64,000 nt of DNA from Dreissena polymorpha (lineage: Eukaryota > Mollusca > Bivalvia > Myida > Dreissenidae). The stretch lies in assembly GCF_020536995.1 (NCBI RefSeq), contig NC_068355.1, positions 5,511,711-5,575,710 of the forward strand, given 5' to 3'. Below the pieces are notes generated by a model. It ran no database searches. It was not told the DNA's origin and saw only the letters and a list, made by a program, of their open reading frames with translations. A program made the position numbers and the translations under genes. Of the stretch, positions 9,923 to 20,717 are shown one piece after another (the stretch's first letter is position 1; each line of letters opens with the position of its first letter).

Positions 9923-12646
9923 TCACCTGTAATGTCTGTACATGACATCTATGATATCATACCAACCGATTCCACTAACACGCAAACGCAGCCATGCGTT
10001 TGCCCATTTTGGCCCCTTGATGATTTCTTTTATTGCCGAAATAAGACCGCTGTTTCTGCCCGCTCTTGTTAATAGGAAACGAACGCTAACAGGATTTCTG
10101 TTACTAGTATCTAGTCCAATATCCGGCCGAATGTAAATTCTAGGTGTTTGCAAACTCATTGACCTTATTAAATCTCTAAAGGGTTTGCCGACCTTCGCCA
10201 ACACAAACTGGATTGACGGGTTTGATTGTATGCAGAACTTAAAAATTTCAACTTGAATGTGAAGTGGCAACATCAGAAATGGAAAAGTCGTTCGCTTCTG
10301 TGCCCTCCTATTGTTTATCATATCTTGAAGCTCTTTCAGGGCTGAACACACAGAGACGTCACCGTTGTCGCCAGAGTCACCGTTGTCGCCGGAGTCACCG
10401 TTGTCGCCAGACGCAGCGTTGTCGCCGGAGTAACCGTTGTCGCCGGAGTCACCGTTGTCGCTGGAGTCACCGTTGTCGCCGGAGTCACCGTTGTCGCAAG
10501 AGTCACCGTTGTCGCCAGACGCAGCGTTGTCGCCAGATGCAGTGTTGTCGCCAGACGCAGCGTTGTCGCCGGAGTCACCGTTGTCGCCAGACGCAGCGTT
10601 GTCGCCGGAGTCACCGTTGTCGCCGGAGTCACCGTTGTCGCTGGAGTCACCGTTGTCGCCGGAGTCACCGTTGTCGCAAGAGTCACCGTTGTCGCCAGAC
10701 GCAGCGTTGTCGCCAGATGCAGTGTTGTCGCCAGACGCAGCGGTGTCGCCGGAGTCACCGTTGTCGCCAGAGTCACCGTTGTCGCCAGACGCAGCGTTGT
10801 CGCCTGACGCAGCGTTGTCGCCAGACGCAGCGCTGTCGCCAGAGTCACCGTTGTCATACGACTGTTCTAAGCGTGATATTATGTCCTTGTACACGCGTTG
10901 ATTGATACGGATACTAACGTAATGCATGCCAAATCCTTCTGGGAAATACCCCAATGCAATTGTTCCAACATCACCATCGAACTTTCCATCTGCTGACACA
11001 ATCGATGAGTGTTCTAGTCCTCGGGTAGAAACTACCAGGCACTGCAAATTATATTCTCTCATAAGTGCAATGAGCGTGAGGTTGTCGCCGTATGTCCCAT
11101 TCTTAGACATATTCTTAACGTATTCATCAAATGTTTCATCATAGACAAAAGTTTCATAGAAATATCTGTTTTCTACAATGTGATGGACTGCTTCCTTACG
11201 TAAAGCATCTACGTCTTTGTATATACCAATTTTACCAAGTTGATGCGATATAGCAGCAAATTGACAATTTCCATCCGGATTTGGGTCCATGGCAATATTC
11301 ACCCCATCCAACAACTGCAGATTTTCATGGTGTGTTAAAACATGATAGTACTTAGTTCTGTGATTTTGTTTCTCTGAGCGGTTCTGTTTTAATGAATGTT
11401 TTTTAATTTTTCGTTGTTTCTCTAACGCAACAGTTAGGCTAGTCATGTTTTCGACCCCAACCGATTTGCTTACGAATCCAAGTTCGGGTTTGTTCGGTAC
11501 TTGAAATGACACGATATAAACACCATTTCGTTTTACTTTTTCTACCTTGCCTTCGATAACATATCTTTTGGTTGGCACCCTGGATTTTCGAAAGGGATAG
11601 CGAATTAATACTGTCTCTCCTACTTTGTACTTGCTTGGGGAAGTTGCGTTTTTCAACAGCGACCTGTAAGCCTTTTTATTTGCTCGCCGTATGGTTTTCT
11701 TTATTTCACGAGAACTATGACGTTCTTTGGTAAAAACATGACTTCTTCCGTAGTAGGCTTCAAAGGGCGTGAGACCCCCAAGAACTCGTTTGAAACTTGT
11801 GTTTATGGCATAGGCTAAATCTTGAAGCCCTTCGACCCAGTTAAATCCACGTTTACTTTTTGTTGCAAATAGAATCTTGGCCTTTATAACACTGTTTGGC
11901 CTTTCACACTTGCCCTGTGATTGAGGATGATACGGCCTACTATTGATCATTTTGATGTTGTACTTGTTCAACAAAAGTTTCATACTAGGGCCTTTAAATT
12001 CCAGTCCGTTGTCACATTGGATGATGTCAGGGGCAAGGTTAACCATCAACACGTCCTCTAATGCCTTTGCAACTTCACGCGAACTCTTCGTTTTCAGGGG
12101 TTTTGGCATAACGTACCTAGAATAAACGTCCACGACTTGTAGAATATAACTGTATGTGGACCCCTTGTAGCTAACACTTTGAATTTTCATGTTAATTATG
12201 TCAATCTGCCATCTTTTGCCTGGTTCCTCTTCTGTAATTGTCTTTGGCTTTGGCTTGTTTGTAAATCTCGGATACTTCTCATGGTAATACTTGCTATTGT
12301 ACAGTATTTCAAGGATAGCTTGTTCCGAGAACCCCGTGTAATTTACTTTCAGTTTGTTGTAAATAACCCTTGCTCCACATCCTTTGTTTTCCATGAACAT
12401 CTTCTCAACAAATCTAGGAAGATCTTCTTTCACAAGGACTTGCTTTCCGCCACACAATAAAGAACCCCGGTCACCAAGCTCGAAGTCCTTACGTTTTCTA
12501 ATCATGGCCAAACAATTATTCTCTTCAGGTGTCCGTTTCTTCACAGGGACATCGAACGATCCGTTTAAACATCTGACAATAATGTCGTACTTCGACCTGG
12601 GCAAGCACCCTAATTGCTTCCTTTTTCTCCTAATTGCTTCCTTCAT
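9923..12646 (-). CDS. Ginger-type transposase: DD35E integrase + OTU protease + repeat linker + F-box-like tail
   Basis: A single uninterrupted 907-residue frame, probably unspliced. Residues 145-300 form a gypsy-type integrase core: D149 (WQIDIINM), D212 (QCDNGLEF) and E248 (QGKCERPNSV), with exactly 35 residues between the last two, preceded by RPYHPQSQG. Residues 339-381 (KYKVGETVLIRYPF) look like the C-terminal small beta domain of integrases. The usual N-terminal zinc HHCC residues are not evident at 85-130. Residues 450-582 match an OTU cysteine protease: DGNCQFAAI (D458, C461) and FGMHYVSI (H575). Residues about 596-770 are GDNGDS/GDNAAS repeats. Residues 788-832 (FPFLMLPLHIQVEIFKF) resemble an F-box. 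Expected activities: cutting and joining transposon ends, and possibly removing ubiquitin. Some Ginger transposases are known to carry OTU domains; the F-box call is weaker. Confidence 0.85.
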   Translation of the reverse strand: MKEAIRRKRKQLGCLPRSKYDIIVRCLNGSFDVPVKKRTPEENNCLAMIRKRKDFELGDRGSLLCGGKQVLVKEDLPRFVEKMFMENKGCGARVIYNKLKVNYTGFSEQAILEILYNSKYYHEKYPRFTNKPKPKTITEEEPGKRWQIDIINMKIQSVSYKGSTYSYILQVVDVYSRYVMPKPLKTKSSREVAKALEDVLMVNLAPDIIQCDNGLEFKGPSMKLLLNKYNIKMINSRPYHPQSQGKCERPNSVIKAKILFATKSKRGFNWVEGLQDLAYAINTSFKRVLGGLTPFEAYYGRSHVFTKERHSSREIKKTIRRANKKAYRSLLKNATSPSKYKVGETVLIRYPFRKSRVPTKRYVIEGKVEKVKRNGVYIVSFQVPNKPELGFVSKSVGVENMTSLTVALEKQRKIKKHSLKQNRSEKQNHRTKYYHVLTHHENLQLLDGVNIAMDPNPDGNCQFAAISHQLGKIGIYKDVDALRKEAVHHIVENRYFYETFVYDETFDEYVKNMSKNGTYGDNLTLIALMREYNLQCLVVSTRGLEHSSIVSADGKFDGDVGTIALGYFPEGFGMHYVSIRINQRVYKDIISRLEQSYDNGDSGDSAASGDNAASGDNAASGDNGDSGDNGDSGDTAASGDNTASGDNAASGDNGDSCDNGDSGDNGDSSDNGDSGDNGDSGDNAASGDNGDSGDNAASGDNTASGDNAASGDNGDSCDNGDSGDNGDSSDNGDSGDNGYSGDNAASGDNGDSGDNGDSGDNGDVSVCSALKELQDMINNRRAQKRTTFPFLMLPLHIQVEIFKFCIQSNPSIQFVLAKVGKPFRDLIRSMSLQTPRIYIRPDIGLDTSNRNPVSVRFLLTRAGRNSGLISAIKEIIKGPKWANAWLRLRVSGIGWYDIIDVMYRHYR
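10339..10857 (-). repeat. 18-bp coding minisatellite with a 180-bp duplicated block
   Basis: The unit codes six residues (GDNGDS, with variants GDNAAS and CDNGDS). A block of about 180 bp at 10441-10620 recurs almost exactly at 10621-10800. The period is a multiple of three, so the opposite strand and other frames are also open; those are artefacts. The encoded linker is strongly acidic and presumably disordered. Confidence 0.9.
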
Positions 12647-12779
12647 CTGAAATAATATAATAAGTTATTATACATTTATACTTCATTAGTTAATAGAGCT
12701 TGTATTGAACACCGCGTGTCGAAAACGAATGTCTCACGACATGAGCTGAGCTAAAATCACTCGTCTGATAGCTCCGCTA

Positions 12780-13235
12780 AAATTTACAATCCGAACTTCC
12801 GGGCAATATGCGCAATGAAAGTAGCAAGTACTTCATGTAAAGTTTCATTGAAATCCAACCGAATTCAAATTCAGGGGAAAAATAGCGGGCAAACTTATGG
12901 CGGTCAACGGACAAACGGTCTGTAGAAACCAATGCTACGTGGATGGAAGGGATATAAAGAAGGGGCCCTGGGGGCCTAGGTCGCTCACCAGAAGTCACGA
13001 CTAGGCAGGGTTCGAAGGTCAAAGACCTATAAACTCCATAAAATTTAAAATGTTCAAATCTACAGATTACAGGAGCTCGATCTTATTTTGGTGGAAAATA
13101 CACTTTCGAAAAAATGACTGTAGCTTAAATATTTTAGCAGTTTAGGAGTTACGCACCCGGAAGGAATGCCACGGACAATTGGATAGACGGACGGACAACT
13201 GCAAATGCACTCTGAGGGGGGGGGGGGGGGCATAA
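12780..13235 (+). repeat. Interspersed repeat inside the Ginger-type element
   Basis: Sequence of the type seen in other repeats here: it ends with GGATAGACGGACGGACAACT and a run of about 14 G (13216-13230). A segment containing GGTGGAAAATACACTTTCGA (13090-13109) is partly repeated at 13659-13680. It looks like a nested insertion between the transposase start and the right end. Confidence 0.4.
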
Positions 13236-13734
13236 AACATAAAAATCAATGCATGTTAAAACATCAATGCATATTAAGACAACTGAAAATTAAAATTATG
13301 TACAGTACTTACTGTCAAGAATTCTTTTGAAGTTTGAAGAAAGTTTGGATTTCAATTCTTTCTAGTCGAAAATCACAACTTTTCTTGCCGACCGCCAAGT
13401 CAAATATGGTTACTGACTTCTGAGTAAGACTCGTGTGCAAAATTCCCGCCTTTTTAAAGCGGCACGTTATCAAAGAAAAAATCGGAAACTTCAAAGCTTT
13501 GTCGGCTTCTCAGCAATATGACGTCGGAACGACAAATCAACTTTACAAAGTAATGTTTAGGAATACAGTCACACCTGTCTAAAGCAGCCAGTCAAACATC
13601 CTTATTTTTGGAGAGATATATTCATTTAAAAGAGCTCAAAATCTCTTAAATCGGATTTTGGTGAAAATACACTTTCGAAAAAAAAAAGTTTTAAAAATTT
13701 GAAAATTGCTATTAATGATCTCCACGAAAGTATC

Positions 13735-13807
13735 TGGCCCGCCCGGGAATCGAACCCAGGCCGCCTGCGTGCCAATCTGACGCGCAACCGACTGAGCTAG
13801 CCGGCGA
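13735..13807 (-). other. tRNA-like sequence (SINE-type or pseudo-tRNA)
   Basis: The minus strand reads GCCGGCTAGCTCAGTCGG (A-box) and GGGTTCGATTCCCGGG (T-arm with B-box), ending in CCA. The T-arm pairs, but the acceptor strands do not pair well and the anticodon stem is imperfect. I call it tRNA-derived rather than a working tRNA. Confidence 0.55.
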
Positions 13808-13875
13808 AACAGTTTACAACCAGCAAAATCCATCTAAAGTGTGGTTAGGTTAGCTGTTTCTGTTACTGCTAGTTA

Positions 13876-13919
13876 CGACGACGACGACGATGATGATGAT
13901 GATGATGATGATGATGATA
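13876..13919 (+). repeat. GAC/GAT microsatellite
   Basis: A short run of GAC then GAT triplets, just inside the right inverted end of the Ginger-type element. Confidence 0.8.
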
Positions 13920-14029
13920 CTTTTGTCACTTCCAATATTAGGTTAATACAATGTATTTGAGTTTGAAAAAAAGTTTACACATCGGCAGACTATTTCATTT
14001 ATTAAGAAATACATAATTTATGTACCATA

Positions 14030-14250
14030 TACGTAGGCCATTTTCATTTTTATGAGTTTTTTTGGTATGTACCAAATACGTTTTGGCGAGCATAGAAAAA
14101 CTTATTCCAACCGAATATGGTACAATGTTTGTACCATATTCGGTCGAAAATTGTACCATCTTCGGTCCGAGTATGGTACATTTGTACCATATTCGGCCGA
14201 ATATGGTACAAATGTACCATATTCGTTTTTGTACCAAATACGGTCCGACA
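14030..14250 (-). repeat. Right inverted end of the Ginger-type element
   Basis: The inverted counterpart of 8727-8912. The terminal 38 bases match the left end; after that the two ends share the GAATATGGTAC palindrome theme but differ in spacing. At least six motif copies can be counted in alternating orientation. Confidence 0.75.
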
Positions 14251-14256
14251 GTGCGC

Positions 14257-15611
14257 ACTCATAAGTTATAATTATACGGTTAGTAACCATTTTAAAACAA
14301 TGTGTTTGGTTTATTCGCATAATTTGAAATAGTTGCTTTAGCAAAAAAAAACTTTATTGTGAATGCTTACACGCAGTTATACCAGAATTGAGTACGAAGA
14401 AAAAAATGCGGAATAACAATAACACTAATAAATAGAAACAAGCAAATAATTAGCGTGAAATAAACAATTAAGTGTAACGGAAACAAACATTTATAGCAGA
14501 AAAAGCATAACGCATGCTTTTAAAGATTTTAATAATACATTTGAATTATATAAGAAAAGAAAACGTCATCAGAAATGCCTACCCTGGACCCATCCCGTCT
14601 CCAGAACAATCACAAAAACTGCTAATTTCAATAGCATGTTTAAAAAATACGATTGAACAGAAGTTAGCGAAACGGTCATGTCAATATATACCAATAAACC
14701 CGCCCACGGGCTAAAACTTGTATTCTTTTCTTATTTTACCTAGCAACCACTAAGCAAATATAATTATTTTCTGCTTATAATCCGACGTTCTCCGTATACA
14801 GATTACAAGTTTTATTGTTGTGTCTTTTATTATTGCAACAAAGACGAATACCTTCGGGCATGCGGGTATACAATAAGTTTGCATTTAAACTAGAGTTTAG
14901 GGTAATTCGGCGTATTTCAAAATAGATTGATTGCGTAGAATTTTAAATCCGACGTATTAATGACACTTAAAACATCGTAACAGGGTATTGTTACTACTGT
15001 GTGTTTTTATTGATGATGTCGGCGAAATTTTAACACTATATTGCGAAATTTACATACATTATTAAAATATTGTTAATAGTATTTTGCTCTGTTGGTAATG
15101 TTTTCACTTAAGCTTGGCTCCCCAGTTGGACCAATTACTCCGATATAATGTATGACAGTATCAGATCGTTATCTGATTTCATGTCAAATACGTTAACATG
15201 TGACTCTCAGAAATCGGAAATTACAGAGCACTATTATAATTTCCAGTTTCCAAACACCAAAATATTATTTTAAGTGTGTTGGTATACGAAAATTTTGGTG
15301 ACCGTAGTATTACAATATACGGGTATACGTTAATATCTATGCGAATTAATATTAAGATTTATACGATGAGAGGCTTATAACAACCTTTAGTATTATTTCA
15401 GATTTTACACGTAATCATCGGACATATAATCATACTGAAAAACGTTATGAGTTCTCATATAGTTGTATTAAGATGATCACTTTTAGATAAATTATGCCAG
15501 TTTATAAATAGGACATAATGTACATATTTACAGTCTGGTGTAGATGGTTACAATTCAGGAATTTTGCAATAACTGTGTGTGATATAGGTTACAAGTAGTC
15601 CTACATTTGTC
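14257..15611. other. Gene-free AT-rich stretch
   Basis: Only short random frames. No repeat family, splice-flanked frame or RNA gene recognised. Confidence 0.5.
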
Positions 15612-16114
15612 TTAAAGGGATCTTTTCACGCTTTGGTAAATTGACAAAATTGAAAAAAGTTGTTTCAGATTCGTAAGTTTTCGTTTTAGTTATGATATTT
15701 GTGAGGAAACAGTAATGCTGAACATTAACCATGCTCTAATATAGCCATTATATGCATCTTTTGACGATTTTAAAACCTAAAAATTATAAAGCGTTGCAAC
15801 GCGAAACGATTGAATAATTTGGAGAGTTCTGTTTTTGTCGTTAAATTTTGTGAAACTACGAAGATTGCTTATATAAGGTTTAAAATACGTCAGCAATGAG
15901 TACACGGCGGAATAGCTCAGTAGCTCTGATTTTACTTCAGGACTCCAGGGGTCACTGGTTCGAAACCTGCTCCGGGCAATGTTCTTTTCCTTTTTTAAAA
16001 TTTTTTCTGGATTTTTTACTGGAGCTTTTACGATCCAATGTTCACATTTATCAATATAAAGCATTTAATGAATAAGTTAAAAAAATGCCAAATTCTGTGA
16101 AAAGGCCCCTTTAA
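15612..16114 (+). mobile_element. TTAA-flanked element with tRNA-like core, copy C
   Basis: TTAA at both ends and inverted termini as in copy A, to which it is very similar throughout. The core (about 15905-15980) lacks roughly ten bases between the A-box and B-box regions compared with copy A, so the tRNA-like fold is further decayed. Confidence 0.75.
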
Positions 16115-16269
16115 ACATGCGTCATTGACTCATTGTACACGTCTGACCCTTGTAAAGTACCACACTTCACCATCTTATCCAAACAACAAACAGTTATCTT
16201 TTGAAGTGTTATATTACATAATATTACCTATGATAGAAACAATTCTTTTTTATTTTATATGTACACAAA

Positions 16270-16375
16270 GATCTATTAATAAAAAATGATTAATAGCGCT
16301 AGCTGTGGTGTTTGGTGTTCGTCTTCTTCATGGTAACCAGTCCTTAAAACTTAAAATTCTATAAGTAAAAAAAAC
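16270..16375 (+). repeat. Short interspersed repeat, paired with 19240-19345
   Basis: The piece from CTATTAATAA to CAGTCCTTAAAACTTAAAAT, including TCTTCTTCATGGTAACCA, occurs again at about 19240-19345 with small differences. Family unknown. Confidence 0.6.
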
Positions 16376-16727
16376 AGCCTATACGATCTCGAATCAATGC
16401 ATGTATGCTATGGAATACTACGTCACTCTTGCGACCTAATTGTAGTGCTCTTTGTACATTCTGTATGACAACTATGTCCCCATCTTAAGTATCTAAACTA
16501 GGGCGTAATGGATTGATCATCAACCCATTCACAGACAAACAATAAAGGAGACTCCAGAAAACACTAATCCTATATATGAGGTCGATATACAACGATATAA
16601 TCGGTAGATTACGTCTAATTATTTAGACTACAGAAAACACATGCTTCGAATTATGCTCTTCCTATTCTGCATGTGACTTAAAAAATAGCGTGCTTAATGA
16701 ATAATGGAAAAGCTTTCGTGAAAAACG

Positions 16728-16986
16728 AGCTTCGTTCTGGAAAAACTGGGCAAAATGCATGTGCCTCAAGTGTCATCCAAGATTAGCATGTGCAGTCCGC
16801 ACAGACTTATCAGGGACGACACATTCCGCCTGTATACATTAGTTCGTTAAATGGACATCAGTTGTAAACACGTAAATTCAGTCTAGGCAGACAGTGTCGC
16901 CCCTGATAAGCCTGTGCGGACTTCATAGGCTTATTTCGGACGACCCTTTACGCACTTTAGCCCAGTTTTCCCACACACGAAGCTCA
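16728..16986 (+). mobile_element. Foldback element of the GTGTCGTCCC family, copy 1
   Basis: Two GATTAGC...GTGCAGTCCGCACAG hairpin units, one near each end, within longer inverted ends (GCTTCGT...AAAACTGGGC at left, GCCCAGTTTTCCC...ACGAAGC at right). Non-coding. Better copies are at 23195 and 38563. Confidence 0.7.
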
Positions 16987-18000
16987 TATTAATTGTCCCA
17001 GCTGATGTAAAACAGGAAATAAATAAAAGCCTCTATATACTATGTCTATCTTTGAAATCGCCATGGATTACATACACTAGTAATATTTGGTTTTTTATTT
17101 ACGTCACTCAATGCTTTGCGTGAGATCAAAACGACAGGCCTCAAAGTCGTACGGAGCCTATGAGCGTTTATAACGAGAAACACAATGTGACACATGAAAC
17201 AACATTTTTTCAGTTTACGTTTATCTGATTTTAATTGGACATCATGTAAAACGCATCGTTGTTCAAATCGTTCATTCAACTTTCGAGTATAAAATTAGTA
17301 GATGTATAAAATTGGGGTTTCGCACATGTACAATGTACTCATGTAAAACAATAAGTGAATACTCTTGGGGGCAATTACCTTGGGTCCAATTGCACTTGAT
17401 GGAATAAGCAACCTCGGCTCTCTGATTTATTTTTAATGTTGTCACGTAATCGAATGTAAGTGTATTTGGTGAAAGTAAAACAAGTCTCTGACTTCTCAAA
17501 ATTATTTCTTTTATTTTTCTAACTATTTCTTAACATCAAAATTGTATTTATAGTCTCAAAATTATTTTCTAAGTCTAGCTGTAGTATCTTTCTAACCTAA
17601 CCGCGGAGCACCCTTTCCCTCTAAACATCCCCATTTTGTCTCTAAATTAATTTGCATATATTTTCTTTTAAGATTTTGATTGGTCCACAGCTAGTATGGT
17701 TATTATTCATTGGTTGATTCGTCAGAATATTCTAGAAGGAACATTTTTCATGTATTTACTTGCTTGGCGAATATACTAAAATCTAATCAATTTATATTGG
17801 TACTAATCAATTTATATTGGTTTAGAGTAATTCCGTTATATTCGTCAGTACCATAACTTGTGTATCCCAGACAATAGGTGACCCTTACATCTGTGCTGTT
17901 TGATGACCATGTGTGTTACTTTTAATCTCGTATCTATATGCTGACTCTGGACTCATTGTTAAGTATATGACCTTGATTCTTTTGTCTAATTGACTTCCCA
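16987..18000. other. Gene-free stretch
   Basis: AT-rich sequence with a few short imperfect repeats such as CTCAAAATTATTTTCT near 17500-17570. No supported gene. Confidence 0.5.
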
Positions 18001-18470
18001 ATTTATTGATCACAATAATCGCACCCTGGGTGTAAACGTATTTGTGTTTTTACTTGAATTTAATCTTAAATCAGGTCTGACGTTCCATTTTATTGATTCC
18101 AATTATACTCAACCCTGGGTGTAAACGTATTTGTGTTCTTACTTGAAATAAATCTTAAATCAGGTCCTAGTTTATGCAAATACCTCCCAAGATGTATTAT
18201 TAAATTCTCAAACTTCATCTTAACATTGCATATACATATTATTGGAATATACATATTACCCTTATTAATTTCCATCATAAGAATAAACTCATAAGAATAA
18301 ACGATAAACGATATGTTATAAACTGTTACATTACACACAAACGTCATCTTAACATTGCGTATACATATTATTGAAATATACATATTATCCTTATTAATGT
18401 CCATCATGAGAATAAACTCATAAGAATAAACGATAAACGATATGTTATAAACTGTTACATTACAATATGA
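18001..18470 (+). repeat. Two adjacent local tandem duplications
   Basis: The piece around CCCTGGGTGTAAACGTATTT occurs at about 18025 and 18113 (period about 88 bp). Next to it, a segment of about 129 bp starting CATCTTAACATTGC occurs at about 18217 and 18346 and contains a shorter repeat AAACGATA. Both pairs are nearly identical, so the duplications are recent. Confidence 0.8.
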
Positions 18471-18694
18471 CAACACAATAGAAAAACTATTCTATATCGT
18501 GTGCCATCCCAAAACCAAAAAACGGCTATGCAAGGCGTAAAACAGATTTTCAGAAAGACTAAATTATTTATTTTAAAAAGCGACGAAAATATCAGACCCG
18601 TCATTCTAACCAACAAAGAGGCACCAGGGTGAAAGTATTTCTCGTGACGATTGAGAAATCAAAAAGATGTCATACCATAACTACTACATGTACG

Positions 18695-18925
18695 TTAACC
18701 CATTTATGCCTAGCGTCCTGAAAAAAGGACATTGCAAACAGCGTAGACCCAGATGAGACGTCGCATAATGCGGCGTCTCATCTGGGTCTGCGCTGTTTGC
18801 TTGAAAGGAATTTCTTTATGAAATATTCTTAATATAGAAATAAATATACTTGATATCCCTAATTTTGGAAATAAATTGATCCAATTTAGAAGGATGGGAG
18901 AGTCCACTAGGCATAAATGGGTTAA
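18695..18925. mobile_element. piggyBac-like short element with TTAA and CCC ends
   Basis: TTAA at 18695-18698 and 18922-18925 flanks inverted ends CCCATTTATGCCTAG...CTAGGCATAAATGGG, about 15 bp and exact. TTAA followed by CCC is the classic piggyBac terminus. Only 231 bp, non-coding. It contains a near-perfect hairpin at about 18735-18800 centred on GCATAATGC. Confidence 0.8.
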
Positions 18926-19891
18926 GTTATTGGCTTTACTATTATCATACCACCTACATGATAATTTGATAAGCAGTGCAAACTGTCATTCGCAAGTTCA
19001 GATTATCAGCCAACTGAACAATTGTAATGCAGGATTCAATAGGATTATGGTTTTCTCTTTTAAATTATGCTATATTCCTTTGTATGACTTGGAGGGCAGT
19101 TAATAAGAGATTATTTTTCATATTGAATGACATGGGATTTTCGCAAAAGAGTGATAGTAAAATAATATTTACAACACAATTAATTTCTATGTATTAAAAG
19201 CGATACAGGACGAGGGTTAATTTTAAATTACACAAACAACTATTAATAAGAAATGATTGATAGCTCCAGCTGTGGTTTGTGGTGTTTGTCTTCTTCATGG
19301 TAACCATTGAAACACGGTCAGTCCTTAAAACTTAAAATCTCTGCCAAGGGCTATACAACTTATCTCTTTAAGTCTACGGACATTTTATCAATATTTGTTT
19401 GCTTGACTGAGAAGACGATCAGCCGATTAGCGTGTTTATGGTATAAACAAGTATGGCCCGGATTAAGATTGAACATATATATGGTATTCTATTAAATAGT
19501 ACGAGTCTATAATGACTGTTTCCACAACCCAACTTAGTTGGAGCGTATTTACAGGGTACCATGTACTTAAAATAAAACAGACACTAATGTTTAACATGTG
19601 TTTATAGAAGTGAGATGGCTGTATTGAAGGCTTGTTTAATATTAGGATTTGTATTAAGGGTCTGTCCATAATCATACATTTTATACATGCAAGGTCACAC
19701 AGCCAGTAAAAAACAAAACACGTATTTTACACATATTGAGTTCAAGTGAACGTGATGTTCTAACCTATTAACGTGAAACGGTATGCCCATATTGTTTCCC
19801 GATGTAATGTTTAATTGCATCTTGATTTTCCCTACCACGATTTGAACATAAAATACGCCTATGTTAAATGACTGAAATGGTATATTATATC

Positions 19892-20128
19892 AGTCGCGTT
19901 CTAGGCAGACTGGACTAAATTCGTTGTCGTAAAGTAGCGTCCCGGATTAGCATGTGCAGTTCGCACACTTTCCGTTTTCATGGATTTTTTCGCATGAAAG
20001 AGGTATCTTCTTAGCGAAAGTCCAGTCAATTCGGAAAGTGTCTTCCCTTATTAGTCTGAGTGGACTGCACAATCTAATCAGGTACGACACTTTACGTATA
20101 TGCGCTATGGTCCGTTTTCACAGAGCAT
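19892..20128 (+). mobile_element. Foldback element of the GTGTCGTCCC family, decayed copy 2
   Basis: Recognisable GATTAGCATGTGCAG and GACACTTTACG units and outer inverted ends, with many differences from the better copies. An old insertion. Confidence 0.6.
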
Positions 20129-20717
20129 GGGTCATGTGTGTACATGGGCTGTATTGGAAAGCGGTCAATGTGTTAAAATGTGCAATCGTTTTTTGTATAC
20201 CTATTTCATGGTCCTTTGAAAAACAATTCATTTGAGAACAGGTTTTAACAACATTTCAATTTTACATACAAAATGTTGGGCACATTTAGTCCTTATCCTC
20301 TTTTCCAACTACGGTTTTATATAGACGTTTAAACGCTGGTGTATACGTACCGTATCAATAGCTTTTTTATTTGTTCTTTGCCTTTGTTATTTATTTTTTT
20401 TTTTTTTTTTTAAGTCGGATCATTTATTTCAATTTTTTAACACTTATAGAAGTGATAGAACCAACAGCTCCTATATCAAAGACAAATACTTCAAGTAAAA
20501 AAAACAGCATATACGAGCACCTCTTTACGTTGAGTACGTTCGTCATTAGTGCAGTTGTTATGTAGCATTACGTGCGGTAGTTATAGCATTAAGTTATGTC
20601 AAAATGTCTTGTAACATAGTTGGTATTTATATATTCATAATTGTAGAAAATTATTAATAAATATTTTATCACAACAACCATAATTTTATGAATAGGATTT
20701 TTGAATTTTGGAGATTA

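Larger units (their letters stand above)
8727..14250 (-). mobile_element. Ginger-type DNA transposon, apparently complete, with 6-bp target duplication
   Basis: The left end and the reverse complement of the right end are identical for about 38 bases, starting TGTCGGACCGTATTTGGTAC. The direct repeat GTGCGC flanks both ends (8721-8726 and 14251-14256). Ends starting TGTNR are the signature reported for Ginger transposons, whose integrase resembles that of Ty3/gypsy elements; published duplications are usually 4 bp, so 6 bp is slightly unusual. Inside are a CAT-repeat tract, one long minus-strand frame (9923-12646), and further repeat sequence with a tRNA-like patch between the frame and the right end. 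The length of 5.5 kb, intact single frame and clean duplication suggest a fairly recent insertion. No reverse transcriptase, capsid or polymerase gene is present. Confidence 0.8.

Noticed and set aside
10264-10905. 213-residue arginine-rich and other frames opposite the transposase repeats
   Set aside because: They mirror an 18-bp repeat on the coding strand; low complexity and no independent support.
9923-12646. Reading the integrase as part of an LTR retroelement or Polinton
   Set aside because: No reverse transcriptase, capsid, polymerase or direct terminal repeats; inverted TGTCG ends and a flanking duplication point to a Ginger DNA transposon.
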